Assembly (NCBI RefSeq): GCF_023700745.1
Contig: NZ_JAMPYG010000002.1
Coordinates: 124,001-188,000, forward strand
Reading direction: 5' to 3'
Source: Rhodoferax sp.
Lineage (GTDB): Bacteria > Pseudomonadota > Gammaproteobacteria > Burkholderiales > Burkholderiaceae_C
DNA length: 64,000 nucleotides
Part shown: positions 19,098 through 32,420 of the stretch, piece after piece
How the letters are laid out: each line of letters starts with the position of its first letter
How positions within the stretch are numbered: the first letter of the stretch is position 1
Translations under genes and position numbers: made by a program
The notes under the pieces: model-generated
Told to the model about the DNA's origin: nothing
What the model saw: only the letters and a program-made list of their open reading frames with translations
Database searches by the model: none

Positions 19098-19862
19098 TCA
19101 TTTGACTGGATTTTCTACTGTTGGTTCAAACGGCTCGCTGTCATCTGGCGGGTCGCCGTCATACACGGCATTTAAACGGCTCTGCAGAAAGGCATCGCGG
19201 GTAAAGGTGTAGGGATCCAGCGCGACTTGATCCAAGATGTTGGAGGCTTGCAACAGGCGGGCCCGCCGACTCAACAAATTCAGGGAGGTGAGTGAATTAC
19301 GCGTCGACACATCACTGACACCGGCGACCAGATTGCCTTGTGCATCCACCGGCAAAGCAACGGTGTCGCGCACAGTGGACGGCCCAAGCAATGGCAACAC
19401 CAGATAAGGACCTGCGCCCACGCCCCAATAGCCCAGCGTCTGGCCAAAGTCTTCGGTTTGCCGCTCGACTTGCATCTCGGACGCGATGTCCAGCACACCG
19501 CCAAAACCAAGGAGTGTGTTAACGCCAAAGCGCACCAGGCTGTTGCCGGCCGCCTCACCCTTGAGTTGCAAGCTGTTGTTGACGAACGACCATGCGTCCT
19601 GCAGATTGGCGAAAAAATTGTTCACGCCGGTGCGAACCGGCGACGGCAAGACATCACGGTAAACGGTGGCGACCGGCTTGACAACCGCCCGGTCCACCGC
19701 GTCATTGAACTGGTACATGCCGCGATTAAAGGGCTCCAGTGGGTCGCGCGGATTGGCGTTGGGTCCGGTGGCACAGCCGCTCAACATGAGCACGGACAGC
19801 GCCAAACCTGCCCAGAAGCCGGGGGACATCCTGCCGTTTGTTGAATTGCTAAAAGATCTCAT
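19098..19862 (-). CDS. mlaA: Outer-membrane lipoprotein MlaA (VacJ)
   Basis: 254 residues. The lipobox LMLSGC puts the lipidated Cys at 30, or earlier if Met12 is the start. The VacJ core is clear (RDPLEPFNRGMYQFND, VRTGVNNFFANLQDAW, FGQTLGYWGVGAGPYLVLP). It extracts phospholipids from the outer leaflet of the outer membrane. The gene is inside the mla operon between mlaD and mlaC, whereas E. coli keeps mlaA elsewhere. The start overlaps the mlaD stop by one base (TAATG). Confidence 0.95.
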   Translation of the reverse strand: MRSFSNSTNGRMSPGFWAGLALSVLMLSGCATGPNANPRDPLEPFNRGMYQFNDAVDRAVVKPVATVYRDVLPSPVRTGVNNFFANLQDAWSFVNNSLQLKGEAAGNSLVRFGVNTLLGFGGVLDIASEMQVERQTEDFGQTLGYWGVGAGPYLVLPLLGPSTVRDTVALPVDAQGNLVAGVSDVSTRNSLTSLNLLSRRARLLQASNILDQVALDPYTFTRDAFLQSRLNAVYDGDPPDDSEPFEPTVENPVK

Positions 19863-20347
19863 TATTTTCCCTGACTCGCATTCCCATCCGCTGGCTCCGC
19901 GGCTTTACTGAATAAAAACTGGCTGATAAGATTTTCCAGCACCACGGCCGACTGGGTGCTGGAGATGGTGTCACCCGCCACCAGGTTTTTGTCCTCTGCG
20001 CCGGGTTCAATCCCCAGGTACTGCTCGCCCAGCAAACCACTGGTCAGGATTTTGAGTGAACTGTCCTTGGGAAACACATAGCGACTCTCCAGCGCCAGCG
20101 TGACCACCGCCTGGAAGGACTTGTCATCAAAGACAATGTTTTCAACCCGGCCAACGACGACGCCGGCACTGCGCACCGCCGCCTTGGGTTTGACGCCGCC
20201 CACATTGTCAAACTTGGCCTTGACAATGTAGGTTTTCTGAAAACTAAGGCTCAGCAGGTTGGCGGATTGCAGGGCCAAAAACAGGATGGCCACGGCACCG
20301 ATCAACACAAAAGTACCGACCCAGACATCATTTTTAGAGCGTTGCAT
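19862..20347 (-). CDS. mlaD: MCE-domain protein MlaD
   Basis: 161 residues with one N-terminal membrane anchor (WVGTFVLIGAVAILFLALQ) and a single MCE domain (about 38-120; KFDNVGGVKPKAAVRSAGVVVGR is the typical stretch, and LLGEQYLGIEPG closes it). MlaD hexamers form the lipid channel of MlaFEDB. A repeat element occupies the 72-bp gap to mlaE upstream, which is unusual in an otherwise tight operon. Confidence 0.94.
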   Translation of the reverse strand: MQRSKNDVWVGTFVLIGAVAILFLALQSANLLSLSFQKTYIVKAKFDNVGGVKPKAAVRSAGVVVGRVENIVFDDKSFQAVVTLALESRYVFPKDSSLKILTSGLLGEQYLGIEPGAEDKNLVAGDTISSTQSAVVLENLISQFLFSKAAEPADGNASQGK

Positions 20348-20365
20348 AAAACTTCCTTTTAATCA

Positions 20366-20416
20366 TTTGGGGACAGAGCTGGTGCGCTTCGCGTCACTTC
20401 GGTCTTTCCCACAAGG
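20366..20416. repeat. Palindromic repeat between mlaE and mlaD
   Basis: The element begins TTGGGGACAGAGCTGG, has a CGCTTCGCG core and ends TCTTTCCCACAAG, folding by GGGACAGA with TCTTTCCC (one mismatch). It closely matches the 75-bp units at 62667-62864. It lies in the only sizeable gap of the mla operon, so it is transcribed and may act as an mRNA hairpin. Confidence 0.75.
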
Positions 20417-20419
20417 CAT

Positions 20420-21202
20420 TCATATCGTGAACATCATGGCGGTCAGGATGAAATCCAGACCCAGCACGGCAAGCGATGCCACCACCACGGTGCGTGTAGT
20501 GGCACTGGCTACACCTTCTGGCGTGGGCTGGGCTTCAAAGCCCTGCAGCAGCGCAACAAAGGTCACGGTAAAGCCAAACACAATGCTTTTGATGACGCCG
20601 TTACCCACGTCCTGCCAGACATCCACGCCGCCCTGAATCTGACTCCAGAACGAGCCGGCGTCGACCCCGATCATGAGTACGCCCACGACCCAGCCGCCAA
20701 TGATGCCCATGGCACTGAACACCGCGGCCAGCAGCGGCATGACGATCACACCGGCCCAGAAACGCGGCGCCAGAATGCGCTGCACCGGATCAACCGCCAT
20801 CATTTCCATGACACTGATCTGCTCACCCGCCTTCATCAAGCCGATCTCGGCGGTCAGCGAGGTGCCTGCGCGCCCGGCAAACAACAGGGCGGTGACCACC
20901 GGCCCGAGCTCACGCACCAAACTGAGCGCCACGAGCAGACCCAGGGCTTCCGAAGAGCCATAACGCTGCAAGGTGTAATAGCCCTGCAAGCCAAAGACAA
21001 AACCGACAAACAGACCCGACACCGCAATGATGGCGAGCGAGTAATTGCCTAAAAAGTGAATCTGGTCACGAATCAGGCCAAAACGCTTCAAACTGCCACC
21101 CAAAGTGGCGAGCAAGCGCACGAAAAGCCGCGCGCCCAGACCCATATTCGCCAGTTGATTGCGCGTGGCCAAGCCGATGTCGGCAGGTTTGTACCAACTC
21201 AT
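20420..21202 (-). CDS. mlaE: Phospholipid transport permease MlaE
   Basis: 260 residues, five to six membrane helices, with the MlaE/Ttg2B hallmarks FGLQGYYTLQRYGSSEALG, ELGPVVTALLFAGRAG, and TAEIGLMKAGEQISVMEMM. It is the inner-membrane permease of the MlaFEDB complex. It overlaps mlaF by 4 bp upstream and is followed by the repeat-containing gap before mlaD. Confidence 0.96.
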   Translation of the reverse strand: MSWYKPADIGLATRNQLANMGLGARLFVRLLATLGGSLKRFGLIRDQIHFLGNYSLAIIAVSGLFVGFVFGLQGYYTLQRYGSSEALGLLVALSLVRELGPVVTALLFAGRAGTSLTAEIGLMKAGEQISVMEMMAVDPVQRILAPRFWAGVIVMPLLAAVFSAMGIIGGWVVGVLMIGVDAGSFWSQIQGGVDVWQDVGNGVIKSIVFGFTVTFVALLQGFEAQPTPEGVASATTRTVVVASLAVLGLDFILTAMMFTI

Positions 21203-22017
21203 AAGCAGGCCTCCACCCCAAAATCCTCGTCAACCGAGGGGCCCGGATAATGAAAGCGGACCGGGCCGTCTGCCAGGGCGTTCACATACTGGTACACCAG
21301 CGGATCGGTGCTCTGGAGCACCTGCTCGGGCGTGCCTTGCATGGCAATTTTGCCATTGGCGAGAATGATCACATGGTCAGAAATGGTAAAAGTTTGTTCC
21401 AGCTCATGCGAGACAAAGACGCTGGTGAGCCCCATTGAATCATTGAGTTGACGGATCAGCCGCGCTGCCGTGCCAAGAGAAATCGGGTCCAGGCCCGAGA
21501 ACGGTTCATCGTACATCACCAGCTCGGGATCAAGTGCAATGGCGCGTGCCAGCGCAATGCGCCGTGCCATGCCGCCCGACAGGTCGCTCGGCATCAGGTC
21601 GTGCGCACCGCGCAGGCCGACGGCATTGAGCTTCATCAGCACAATGTCCCGAATCAGCGTTTCCGGCAGATCAGTGTGTTCGCGCAGGGGGAAAGCGACG
21701 TTGTCAAACACCGACAAGTCGGCAAACAGCGCGCCAAACTGGAACAACATGCCCATGCGACGCCGCGCGGCATAGATTTGCGTCTGGTTCATGGGCGTGA
21801 CATCCTGTCCGTCAAACAGCATCTGGCCGGACTGTGCCCGGTTCTGGCCGCCCATCAAACGCAGAATGGTGGTCTTGCCGCCACCCGAGGCACCCATCAG
21901 CGCCGTCACCTTGCCACGCGGGATTGACAGGGATACGTCGTCCAGAATCACCCGCTCTCCGTACCCGAAGGTGAGATTGCGTAGTTCGACAAGCGCGTCT
22001 GAGGAGGATATGGCCAT
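21199..22017 (-). CDS. mlaF: Phospholipid transport ATPase MlaF
   Basis: 272 residues. Walker A GASGGGKT is at 42-49, the signature is LSGGMARR, Walker B is VMYDEPFSGLDPI, and the switch region is VFVSHELEQTF. It is the ATPase of the MlaFEDB lipid transporter that maintains outer-membrane asymmetry. It is the first gene of the minus-strand mla-murA-his series, 90 bp downstream of gltD; a terminator hairpin lies in that gap, so transcription probably starts afresh between them. Confidence 0.95.
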   Translation of the reverse strand: MAISSSDALVELRNLTFGYGERVILDDVSLSIPRGKVTALMGASGGGKTTILRLMGGQNRAQSGQMLFDGQDVTPMNQTQIYAARRRMGMLFQFGALFADLSVFDNVAFPLREHTDLPETLIRDIVLMKLNAVGLRGAHDLMPSDLSGGMARRIALARAIALDPELVMYDEPFSGLDPISLGTAARLIRQLNDSMGLTSVFVSHELEQTFTISDHVIILANGKIAMQGTPEQVLQSTDPLVYQYVNALADGPVRFHYPGPSVDEDFGVEACL

Positions 22018-22020
22018 AAA

Positions 22021-22050
22021 TAAATAGAAAGGCCGGGCAGTCCCGGCCTG
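22021..22050 (-). terminator. Rho-independent terminator after gltD
   Basis: The minus strand reads AGGCCGGG-ACTG-CCCGGCCT followed by TTCTATTTATTTA, an 8-bp GC-rich stem with a 4-base loop and a T-rich tail. It lies 58 bp after the gltD stop and just before mlaF. Confidence 0.8.
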
Positions 22051-22107
22051 ACGATCATAAGGGATTACACCTATGGACGCGCGGGAGCCATGTCATTGGC
22101 CTCCAAA

Positions 22108-23574
22108 TCAGCGTGGCAGATCGCTGAATCCCATCAGGAATTCATCGACTGAACGGGCGGCTTGGCGACCTTCGCGGATGGCCCAGACCACCAGGCTTTG
22201 GCCGCGACGCATGTCACCAGCGGCAAACACCTTGGCCACATTGGTGGCGTAACCGCCGATGAAATCGGTGCTGGCGCGGGCGTTACCCCGGTTGTCCTTG
22301 TCCACCCCGAAAGCGTCGAGCACGGTGGCAACCGGATTGACAAAACCCATGGCCAGCAACACCAGGTCGGCCTTGTAGGTTTTCTCGGTGCCTGGAATTT
22401 CGACCATCTTGCCGTCTTTGAGCTCAATGTGCACGGTTTTCAGGCCGGTCAGCTTGCCTTTTTCACCAATGAATTCCTTGGTGGAAATGGCAAATTCACG
22501 CACGCAACCTTCGTCGTGGCTGGAACTGGTGCGCAGTTTCATGGGCCAGTAGGGCCAGGTCAACGGCCGGTTTTCTTCCACCGGTGGTTGCGGCATGACC
22601 TCGAACTGGGTGACGCTGACCGCACCATGGCGGTTGCTGGTCCCGACGCAGTCGGAACCGGTGTCACCACCACCGATCACGATGACGTGTTTGCCGTCAG
22701 CGCGCAACTGGTTTTTGAGCTTGTCGCCGGCATTGACCTTGTTTTGCTGCGGCAGGAATTCCATCGCAAAATAAATGCCGTCCAGCTCGCGCCCTGGCAC
22801 CGGCAGGTCACGCGACTGCTCGGCGCCGCCGGTCAGCAGCACGGCGTCAAATTCGGCCTGCAACTGCGCTGGAGACACGGTTTCCTTGGCCCAATTGGTC
22901 ACTTTGGAGCCCTTGGGCAGCTCGCCGACCAACACACTGGTGCGAATCGTCACGCCTTCCGCCTTGAGCTGCTCAACCCGGCGGTCGATGTGGGTTTTTT
23001 CCATCTTGAAGTCAGGAATGCCGTAGCGCAGCAAACCACCCACGCGGTCATTTTTCTCGAACAGGGTCACGTCATGGCCGGCGCGCGCCAACTGCTGCGC
23101 AGCCGCCATGCCCGCCGGGCCGGAGCCCACCACGGCCACCTTTTTGCCGGTCCGGATCTGGGCGGGCTGCGCTTTCACCCAACCGTTCTCCCAGGCGCGG
23201 TCGATGATGGCGTGCTCGATCGACTTGATACCGACGGCACTGTCATTCACATTCAGGGTGCAGGCCGCCTCACACGGAGCCGGACAGATGCGCCCGGTGA
23301 ACTCGGGGAAGTTGTTGGTGCTGTGCAGCACGTCAATGGCTTCTTTCCAGTCGCCCTGATAGACCAGGTCATTGAAGTCCGGAATGATGTTGTTGACCGG
23401 GCAACCATTGTTGCAAAACGGCGTGCCGCAGTCCATGCAACGCGCGGCTTGTTTGCTGGCAGCGTCATCGTTCAGGCCGATGACGAATTCCTTGTAGTTC
23501 TTGAGACGCTCGGGCACGGGCTTGTAACCCTCGTCGATGCGCTCATATTCCATGAAACCGGTAACTTTTCCCAT
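22108..23574 (-). CDS. gltD: Glutamate synthase (NADPH) small subunit
   Basis: 488 residues. The N-terminal [4Fe-4S] cysteines are Cys46, 49, 54 and 58 ([13 protein letters not shown]), with a further set around 95-105 ([10 protein letters not shown]). The FAD motif [14 protein letters not shown] and the NADPH motif [11 protein letters not shown] follow. With GltB it makes glutamate from glutamine and 2-oxoglutarate. It starts 33 bp after gltB and its end is marked by a terminator. Confidence 0.97.
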   Translation of the reverse strand: MGKVTGFMEYERIDEGYKPVPERLKNYKEFVIGLNDDAASKQAARCMDCGTPFCNNGCPVNNIIPDFNDLVYQGDWKEAIDVLHSTNNFPEFTGRICPAPCEAACTLNVNDSAVGIKSIEHAIIDRAWENGWVKAQPAQIRTGKKVAVVGSGPAGMAAAQQLARAGHDVTLFEKNDRVGGLLRYGIPDFKMEKTHIDRRVEQLKAEGVTIRTSVLVGELPKGSKVTNWAKETVSPAQLQAEFDAVLLTGGAEQSRDLPVPGRELDGIYFAMEFLPQQNKVNAGDKLKNQLRADGKHVIVIGGGDTGSDCVGTSNRHGAVSVTQFEVMPQPPVEENRPLTWPYWPMKLRTSSSHDEGCVREFAISTKEFIGEKGKLTGLKTVHIELKDGKMVEIPGTEKTYKADLVLLAMGFVNPVATVLDAFGVDKDNRGNARASTDFIGGYATNVAKVFAAGDMRRGQSLVVWAIREGRQAARSVDEFLMGFSDLPR

Positions 23575-23607
23575 GATATTTTTCCTTGGTCGTTGGTCCG
23601 TGCCGCT

Positions 23608-28347
<4,740 letters not shown>

Positions 28348-28409
28348 GGGCGCGCTCCTAAAAATTTCAGAAAAGTGAACTCTACCGCATTACAGCATTT
28401 ATGCCAAAC

Positions 28410-28440
28410 AAATTAATTGGGGTCAGATTCCAATTAATTT
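28410..28440. repeat. Perfect palindrome, GGGGTCAGA type
   Basis: Arms AAATTAATTGG (28410-28420) and CCAATTAATTT (28430-28440) pair perfectly around GGTCAGATT. It is AT-rich, unlike its surroundings, and lies between gltB and the RAYT gene. A near copy in opposite orientation occurs at 55006-55030. Confidence 0.8.
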
Positions 28441-28458
28441 CACAAAATGTTATCTAAA

Positions 28459-28486
28459 ATTTAATTGGGGACACGTCAAATTAAAT
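28459..28486. repeat. Second AT-rich palindrome beside the RAYT gene
   Basis: Arms ATTTAATT (28459-28466) and AATTAAAT (28479-28486) flank GGGGACACGTCA. It shares the TTAATTGGGG head with the element at 28410 and the GGGGACA core with the 62.7-kb repeats, 35 bp before the 3' end of the RAYT gene. Confidence 0.7.
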
Positions 28487-28520
28487 AGCAATAAAGTATT
28501 TATTCATGAAGATTTCAGGC

Positions 28521-29225
28521 CTATTGAACGATGGATTTGTTGACAGAAAATGGGCGCCCGGCAACTGTTTTAGCCACTCGACGCGTCGTTCTTTTTTGCA
28601 AATCAGCAACAAAATCCGCTTCACCCAAGGCCCAGCCACTCAAGGTAGCCTGCGTAATGGCTGTTTCCTGCACCGGGTTGATGCCGCTTTGCACCAATTC
28701 GGCATATGCTGCTTCACGGGCAAATGGCGTGTTGCCCAGCTCCCAATAGAGTGCATGCGGTGTGATCAACCGGTCTGAACGGACGCCCAGATAATGCAAA
28801 TGGCTCGACCAAGGGTAGTCCTGCGGCTGCGTCACCAGCCCGGCACGCACCGGATTGAGGTCAATATAAGCCATGCAGGCCAGCAAATAACGGTCCGTCT
28901 GGATCAGGGTGGATTTGTAGCGCCCTTCCCACAAGGTACCCGTTCGTTTGTGTGTGTTATTGAAATAGCGCACATAACTGCGCCCCACAGCCTGCATCAT
29001 TTTGGGTAAACCATCATTTGTTTGCGGCGTGGCCAGCAAATGGAAATGATTGCCCATGAGCACATACGCGTGCAAGGCGACATTGAATTTTCTGGCGTTT
29101 TCTTCAATCAGGTCGAGCAACACCCGGTAATCAGCGGCCGTGGCAAAAATGGCTTGCTTGTTGTTGCCACGCTGAATCACATGGTGCGGATAGCCTGGCA
29201 GGGTGAGTCGAGGAAGGCGTGCCAT
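28521..29225 (-). CDS. REP-associated tyrosine transposase (RAYT, Y1_Tnp family)
   Basis: 234 residues. It starts MARLPRLTLPGYPHHVIQRG, has the HUH motif NHFH at 59-62 with candidate nucleophile tyrosines 84 and 87 (GRSYVRYFN), and the family segments GTLWEGRYKSTLI and AYIDLNPVRAGLV. RAYTs cut single-stranded REP palindromes and are single-copy, host-adapted relatives of IS200/IS605 transposases. Palindromic elements lie directly downstream, and related ones are scattered in this window. Its ATG abuts the stop of the lipoprotein gene (TAAATG). No inverted terminal repeats bound the gene. It looks intact. Confidence 0.93.
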   Translation of the reverse strand: MARLPRLTLPGYPHHVIQRGNNKQAIFATAADYRVLLDLIEENARKFNVALHAYVLMGNHFHLLATPQTNDGLPKMMQAVGRSYVRYFNNTHKRTGTLWEGRYKSTLIQTDRYLLACMAYIDLNPVRAGLVTQPQDYPWSSHLHYLGVRSDRLITPHALYWELGNTPFAREAAYAELVQSGINPVQETAITQATLSGWALGEADFVADLQKRTTRRVAKTVAGRPFSVNKSIVQ

Positions 29226-29693
29226 TTACCTGGGGGCTTTGGCAATGCGGACCTTGCCGCCCGTGGTGACCAGGATCACGGCATCACCGGGAACAAATAC
29301 TTCTGCGCCCCTGGCCTGCACCACGGCGCGGCGCTCACCGCCTTTGAGTTGAACCAGCAACTCTGTGGCGTCTTCGCGCGTGCTCATGCGCTCGATGGCG
29401 TTGCCTGCTGCGGCACCGGCCACGCCCACGAGCAAGCCAATCACATTGCTTTCCGCATTGGAGCCACCGCGTGTGGCGCCCGCCACGGCACCCGTGACAC
29501 CTCCCACCGCCGCACCAATACCGCTCTGGCTGCCGTCCACCACCACATTGCGCACCGACAGCACCACACCGTCTTCAACCTTTGACAGGCGCTGGGCATC
29601 ACCGCGCTGGATCACGTCGGGGCTGCTGCTGGCACAGGCAAGCAACAAGCTTGCAGAAATGGCTGACAGCAAACGTTGTATCCATCTTTTCAT
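29226..29693 (-). CDS. Glycine-zipper outer-membrane lipoprotein (SlyB/Pcp-like)
   Basis: 155 residues from ATG 29693; the frame stays open upstream to 29951 but the lipobox fixes the start. The signal sequence ends LLLAC with the lipidated Cys at 20. A glycine-zipper 2TM segment follows (GIGAAVGGVTGAVAGATRGG, then LLVGVAGAAAGNAIE), as in SlyB/PcP proteins of the outer membrane. A C-terminal beta-rich part carries FVPGDAVILVTTGGK. Envelope stability is the usual role of such proteins. It follows the methyltransferase gene by 35 bp on the same strand. Confidence 0.85.
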   Translation of the reverse strand: MKRWIQRLLSAISASLLLACASSSPDVIQRGDAQRLSKVEDGVVLSVRNVVVDGSQSGIGAAVGGVTGAVAGATRGGSNAESNVIGLLVGVAGAAAGNAIERMSTREDATELLVQLKGGERRAVVQARGAEVFVPGDAVILVTTGGKVRIAKAPR

Positions 29694-29728
29694 GATTGAC
29701 TCCAATTTAAATCCAAGTTGCACACACA

Positions 29729-30655
29729 TCAGACCTGATCGCCAGGATCGTCTGACAGCAATGGCGCATTGTCGGGCAGCTCTGTAAAGCGGGTATGCAG
29801 CAGCTCCCGCAGTCCAAATTCTGTCAACAAGGCATGCAACCGCTGGGCTGCGGCGCGCTTCTTTTGCCCCGTGTAGCGAGCCAGGATGAGCTCGTTTTTC
29901 ATGCTGTGCTCCCACCCCACCAACTCGGTCACCGTGACCTGGTAGCCGCACGCCTCGAGATAAAGACAGCGCAGCACGTTACTGATCTGGCTGCCCATTT
30001 CACGGGTATGCAGCGGATGGCGCCACAGTTCCGACAGGGGCGTGCGTGACAGCGACAGCGCCTTGTGCTGGCTCAGCACCCGCGCCACTTCGGCCTGGCA
30101 GCAGGGGACCAACACCATGAAGCGGGCCTGTTTTTGCAAGCCAAAGGCAATGGCGTCGTCGGTGGCGGTGTCACAGGCATGCAAGGCCGTGACCACGTCA
30201 ATTCGCGCAGGCAATTGCTCCGACTGTGCCGACTCAGCCACCGTGAGGTTCAGAAACGACATGCGATCAAAACCCAGTCGGCGTGCCAGCTCCTGGGACT
30301 TCTGCACCAATTCTGGGCGGGTCTCGATGCCGTAAATGTGCCCCTTTGCACGGCCTTTGAAAAACAGGTCATACAGGATAAAACCCAGATACGATTTGCC
30401 CGCGCCATGGTCGGCCAGGGTGATCCCTGATGTGTCAGCCAACTCCAGCAACAGCTTCTCGATGAACTGATAAAGGTGGTAGACCTGCTTGAGTTTGCGC
30501 CGTGAGTCCTGATTAAGCTTGCCGTCACGCGTGAGGATGTGCAACTCCTTGAGCAACTCAATGGATTGACCCGGGCGGATTTCGTCGGGCAAAGTCGGTG
30601 GTACATGTGCCACAGGCGGGTTGCGCTGGATTTTTTCAGTTTTTCGATGTGTCAT
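29729..30655 (-). CDS. Class I SAM-dependent methyltransferase (PF13679-like)
   Basis: 308 residues from ATG 30655, which overlaps the DUF1415 gene by 20 bp; a longer frame to 30730 is less likely. The SAM-binding motif is LADHGAGKSYLGFILYD, with YGIETRPELVQKS as the next acidic strand. LHACDTATDDAIAFG and VLVPCCQAEVA resemble the methyltransferase domain found in tRNA/rRNA-modifying proteins of unknown target. It is the last gene of the long pil-aro series. The substrate is unknown. Confidence 0.8.
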   Translation of the reverse strand: MTHRKTEKIQRNPPVAHVPPTLPDEIRPGQSIELLKELHILTRDGKLNQDSRRKLKQVYHLYQFIEKLLLELADTSGITLADHGAGKSYLGFILYDLFFKGRAKGHIYGIETRPELVQKSQELARRLGFDRMSFLNLTVAESAQSEQLPARIDVVTALHACDTATDDAIAFGLQKQARFMVLVPCCQAEVARVLSQHKALSLSRTPLSELWRHPLHTREMGSQISNVLRCLYLEACGYQVTVTELVGWEHSMKNELILARYTGQKKRAAAQRLHALLTEFGLRELLHTRFTELPDNAPLLSDDPGDQV

Positions 30656-31235
30656 GAGCCGATGATGCCACGACCGCCTCGCCAACTGCGGAGGCACCCA
30701 CCTTGAGCGCAGCCCAACCTTCGGACCCAAGTCGCTCCATCGTTTGCATGTTCACCTCGAAAATGGATTCGGGGTCGGGAAAAGCCGCTACCGCGCGGTC
30801 AATGCTGTCTTCACGCAGCAGGTGCAGCGTGGGGTATGGCGAGCGGTTGGTGAAATTGGTGATGTCGTCTTCCTGGGTCCCGGCAAACTGATACCCGGGA
30901 TGCAGTGAAGCAATTTGCAGCACACCTTCAAGATCCAGATCTGCCAGCACCCGATCAGCCTGGGCCAGAAAGTCATTGAAGTCCAGAAAGTCATGCAGGC
31001 AGTCTGGCGCGATCAACAGCGTGGTATCACGCAGCTTGGCGTCCACGGCAACCAGCGCCTGTAATTCAGCACGCACATCTTCGAGCAGCTCTTGCGCAGT
31101 GGTGGCACGGCTGACTGCGTAATGCACTTGCCCCTTGACATGCACGCTTTTGGCAAACGGGCACAGGTTGAGGCCGATCACGGCGCGTTCCAGCCAGGCC
31201 CGGGTATCAGCTATCACCAGATCGTGGGGGATCAT
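30636..31235 (-). CDS. DUF1415 family protein
   Basis: 199 residues. The conserved features of the family are visible: NLCPFAKSVHVKGQVHY near the start, the middle HPGYQFAGTQEDD and NRSPYPTLHLLRE. The family has no established biochemical role; the conserved Cys and His could bind a metal, which is speculation. It overlaps dgt by 4 bp upstream and the methyltransferase by 20 bp downstream, so it is embedded in the operon. Confidence 0.85.
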   Translation of the reverse strand: MIPHDLVIADTRAWLERAVIGLNLCPFAKSVHVKGQVHYAVSRATTAQELLEDVRAELQALVAVDAKLRDTTLLIAPDCLHDFLDFNDFLAQADRVLADLDLEGVLQIASLHPGYQFAGTQEDDITNFTNRSPYPTLHLLREDSIDRAVAAFPDPESIFEVNMQTMERLGSEGWAALKVGASAVGEAVVASSAHDTSKN

Positions 31236-32410
31236 GCCAACAACCTCAAGCCTGTCAGGCGTTCATGTTCGCGCAATGCAAAACGGTCGGTCATGCCGGC
31301 AATATAGTCCGCCACAATGCGCGCCAACGCGCGCTCGGCGACCGGCTCATGCGCCAGCGCTACCTGCCATCGACGGTGGTGGCTCTCGGGCATGTTGCCA
31401 GGCTGCGCCAGATAACGCGCAAACAAGTCGCGCACCACCTGCTGCGCCTGGCCCGTGGTGTCCAACACCCGCGGGTGACGGTACAGCTTTTCTAGCAAAA
31501 AACTTTTCAGCATTTGCGATTGCTCGCGCATTGCAGCGCTGAATCGAATTAAAGGAGGTGACTGCCGAACCGCAATGACCGTCTCCGGCGCCGCCGTTTG
31601 CAGTGCGCTCTTCGTCGCACTGATCACGTCATACACCTGGGCGCTCAACATGCGGCGAATTGACTCGTAAAGCAAGCGCCGCCCCTGCGCCTTGTCCTGC
31701 AACTGCGGATACTCCGCCTGCGTTTGCCGCCTGAAATCATCAAACAGCGGCACTTGCTGCAACTGTTCCAGTGTGATCAGCCCGGAGCGCACGCCATCAT
31801 CAATGTCATGCGCGTTGTAGGCAATCTCATCGGCCAGATTGCACAACTGGGCTTCCAGGCTGGGCTGATAACGAACAAGAAAACGCTGGCCAACGCCACC
31901 CGGCTCGGCGCGCTCAAGTTGCTCGGCGTGGTGACGCGAGCAATGCTTGAGGATGCCTTCGCGCGTCTCAAACGTCAGGTTCAAGCCGTCGAATTCGGGG
32001 TAACGCGCTTCCAGATGATCAACCACGCGCAGACTTTGCAGGTTGTGTTCAAAGCCGCCAAAGTCGGCCATGCAGGCGTTGAGCGTATCTTGGCCGGCAT
32101 GGCCAAAGGGCGTGTGGCCCAGATCATGTGCCAGGGCAATGGCTTCGACCAGGTCTTCATTGAGCTGCAAGGAGCGGGCGATGGAACGCCCCAGTTGCGC
32201 GACTTCGAGCGAATGCGTCAGCCGGGTACGAAACAAATCGCCTTCGTGGTTCAAAAAGACCTGGGTTTTATAGACCAGGCGCCGAAATGCCGTGCTGTGC
32301 ACAATGCGGTCGCGGTCACGCTGGTAATCGGTACGGGTGGGTGCAGGCACCTGTGGGTAGCGCCGCCCGCGCGTTGTTGCAGGGTCACAGGCGTAGCGAG
32401 CCAAGGTCAT
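31232..32410 (-). CDS. dgt: dGTPase-like HD-domain triphosphohydrolase
   Basis: 392 residues from ATG 32410, placed 10 bp after aroB and preceded by GGATGAAGA; ATG 32440 would add ten residues and overlap aroB. The HD domain is complete: His66 (RLTHSLEV) and His95-Asp96 (ALAHDLGHTPFGH). It has the N-terminal RDRDRIVHSTAFRRL motif of the dGTPase type II group. It hydrolyses dNTPs to nucleosides and triphosphate. It lies between aroB and the DUF1415 gene, the usual Burkholderiales order. Confidence 0.94.
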   Translation of the reverse strand: MTLARYACDPATTRGRRYPQVPAPTRTDYQRDRDRIVHSTAFRRLVYKTQVFLNHEGDLFRTRLTHSLEVAQLGRSIARSLQLNEDLVEAIALAHDLGHTPFGHAGQDTLNACMADFGGFEHNLQSLRVVDHLEARYPEFDGLNLTFETREGILKHCSRHHAEQLERAEPGGVGQRFLVRYQPSLEAQLCNLADEIAYNAHDIDDGVRSGLITLEQLQQVPLFDDFRRQTQAEYPQLQDKAQGRRLLYESIRRMLSAQVYDVISATKSALQTAAPETVIAVRQSPPLIRFSAAMREQSQMLKSFLLEKLYRHPRVLDTTGQAQQVVRDLFARYLAQPGNMPESHHRRWQVALAHEPVAERALARIVADYIAGMTDRFALREHERLTGLRLLA

Positions 32411-32420
32411 TGGTTGATCT

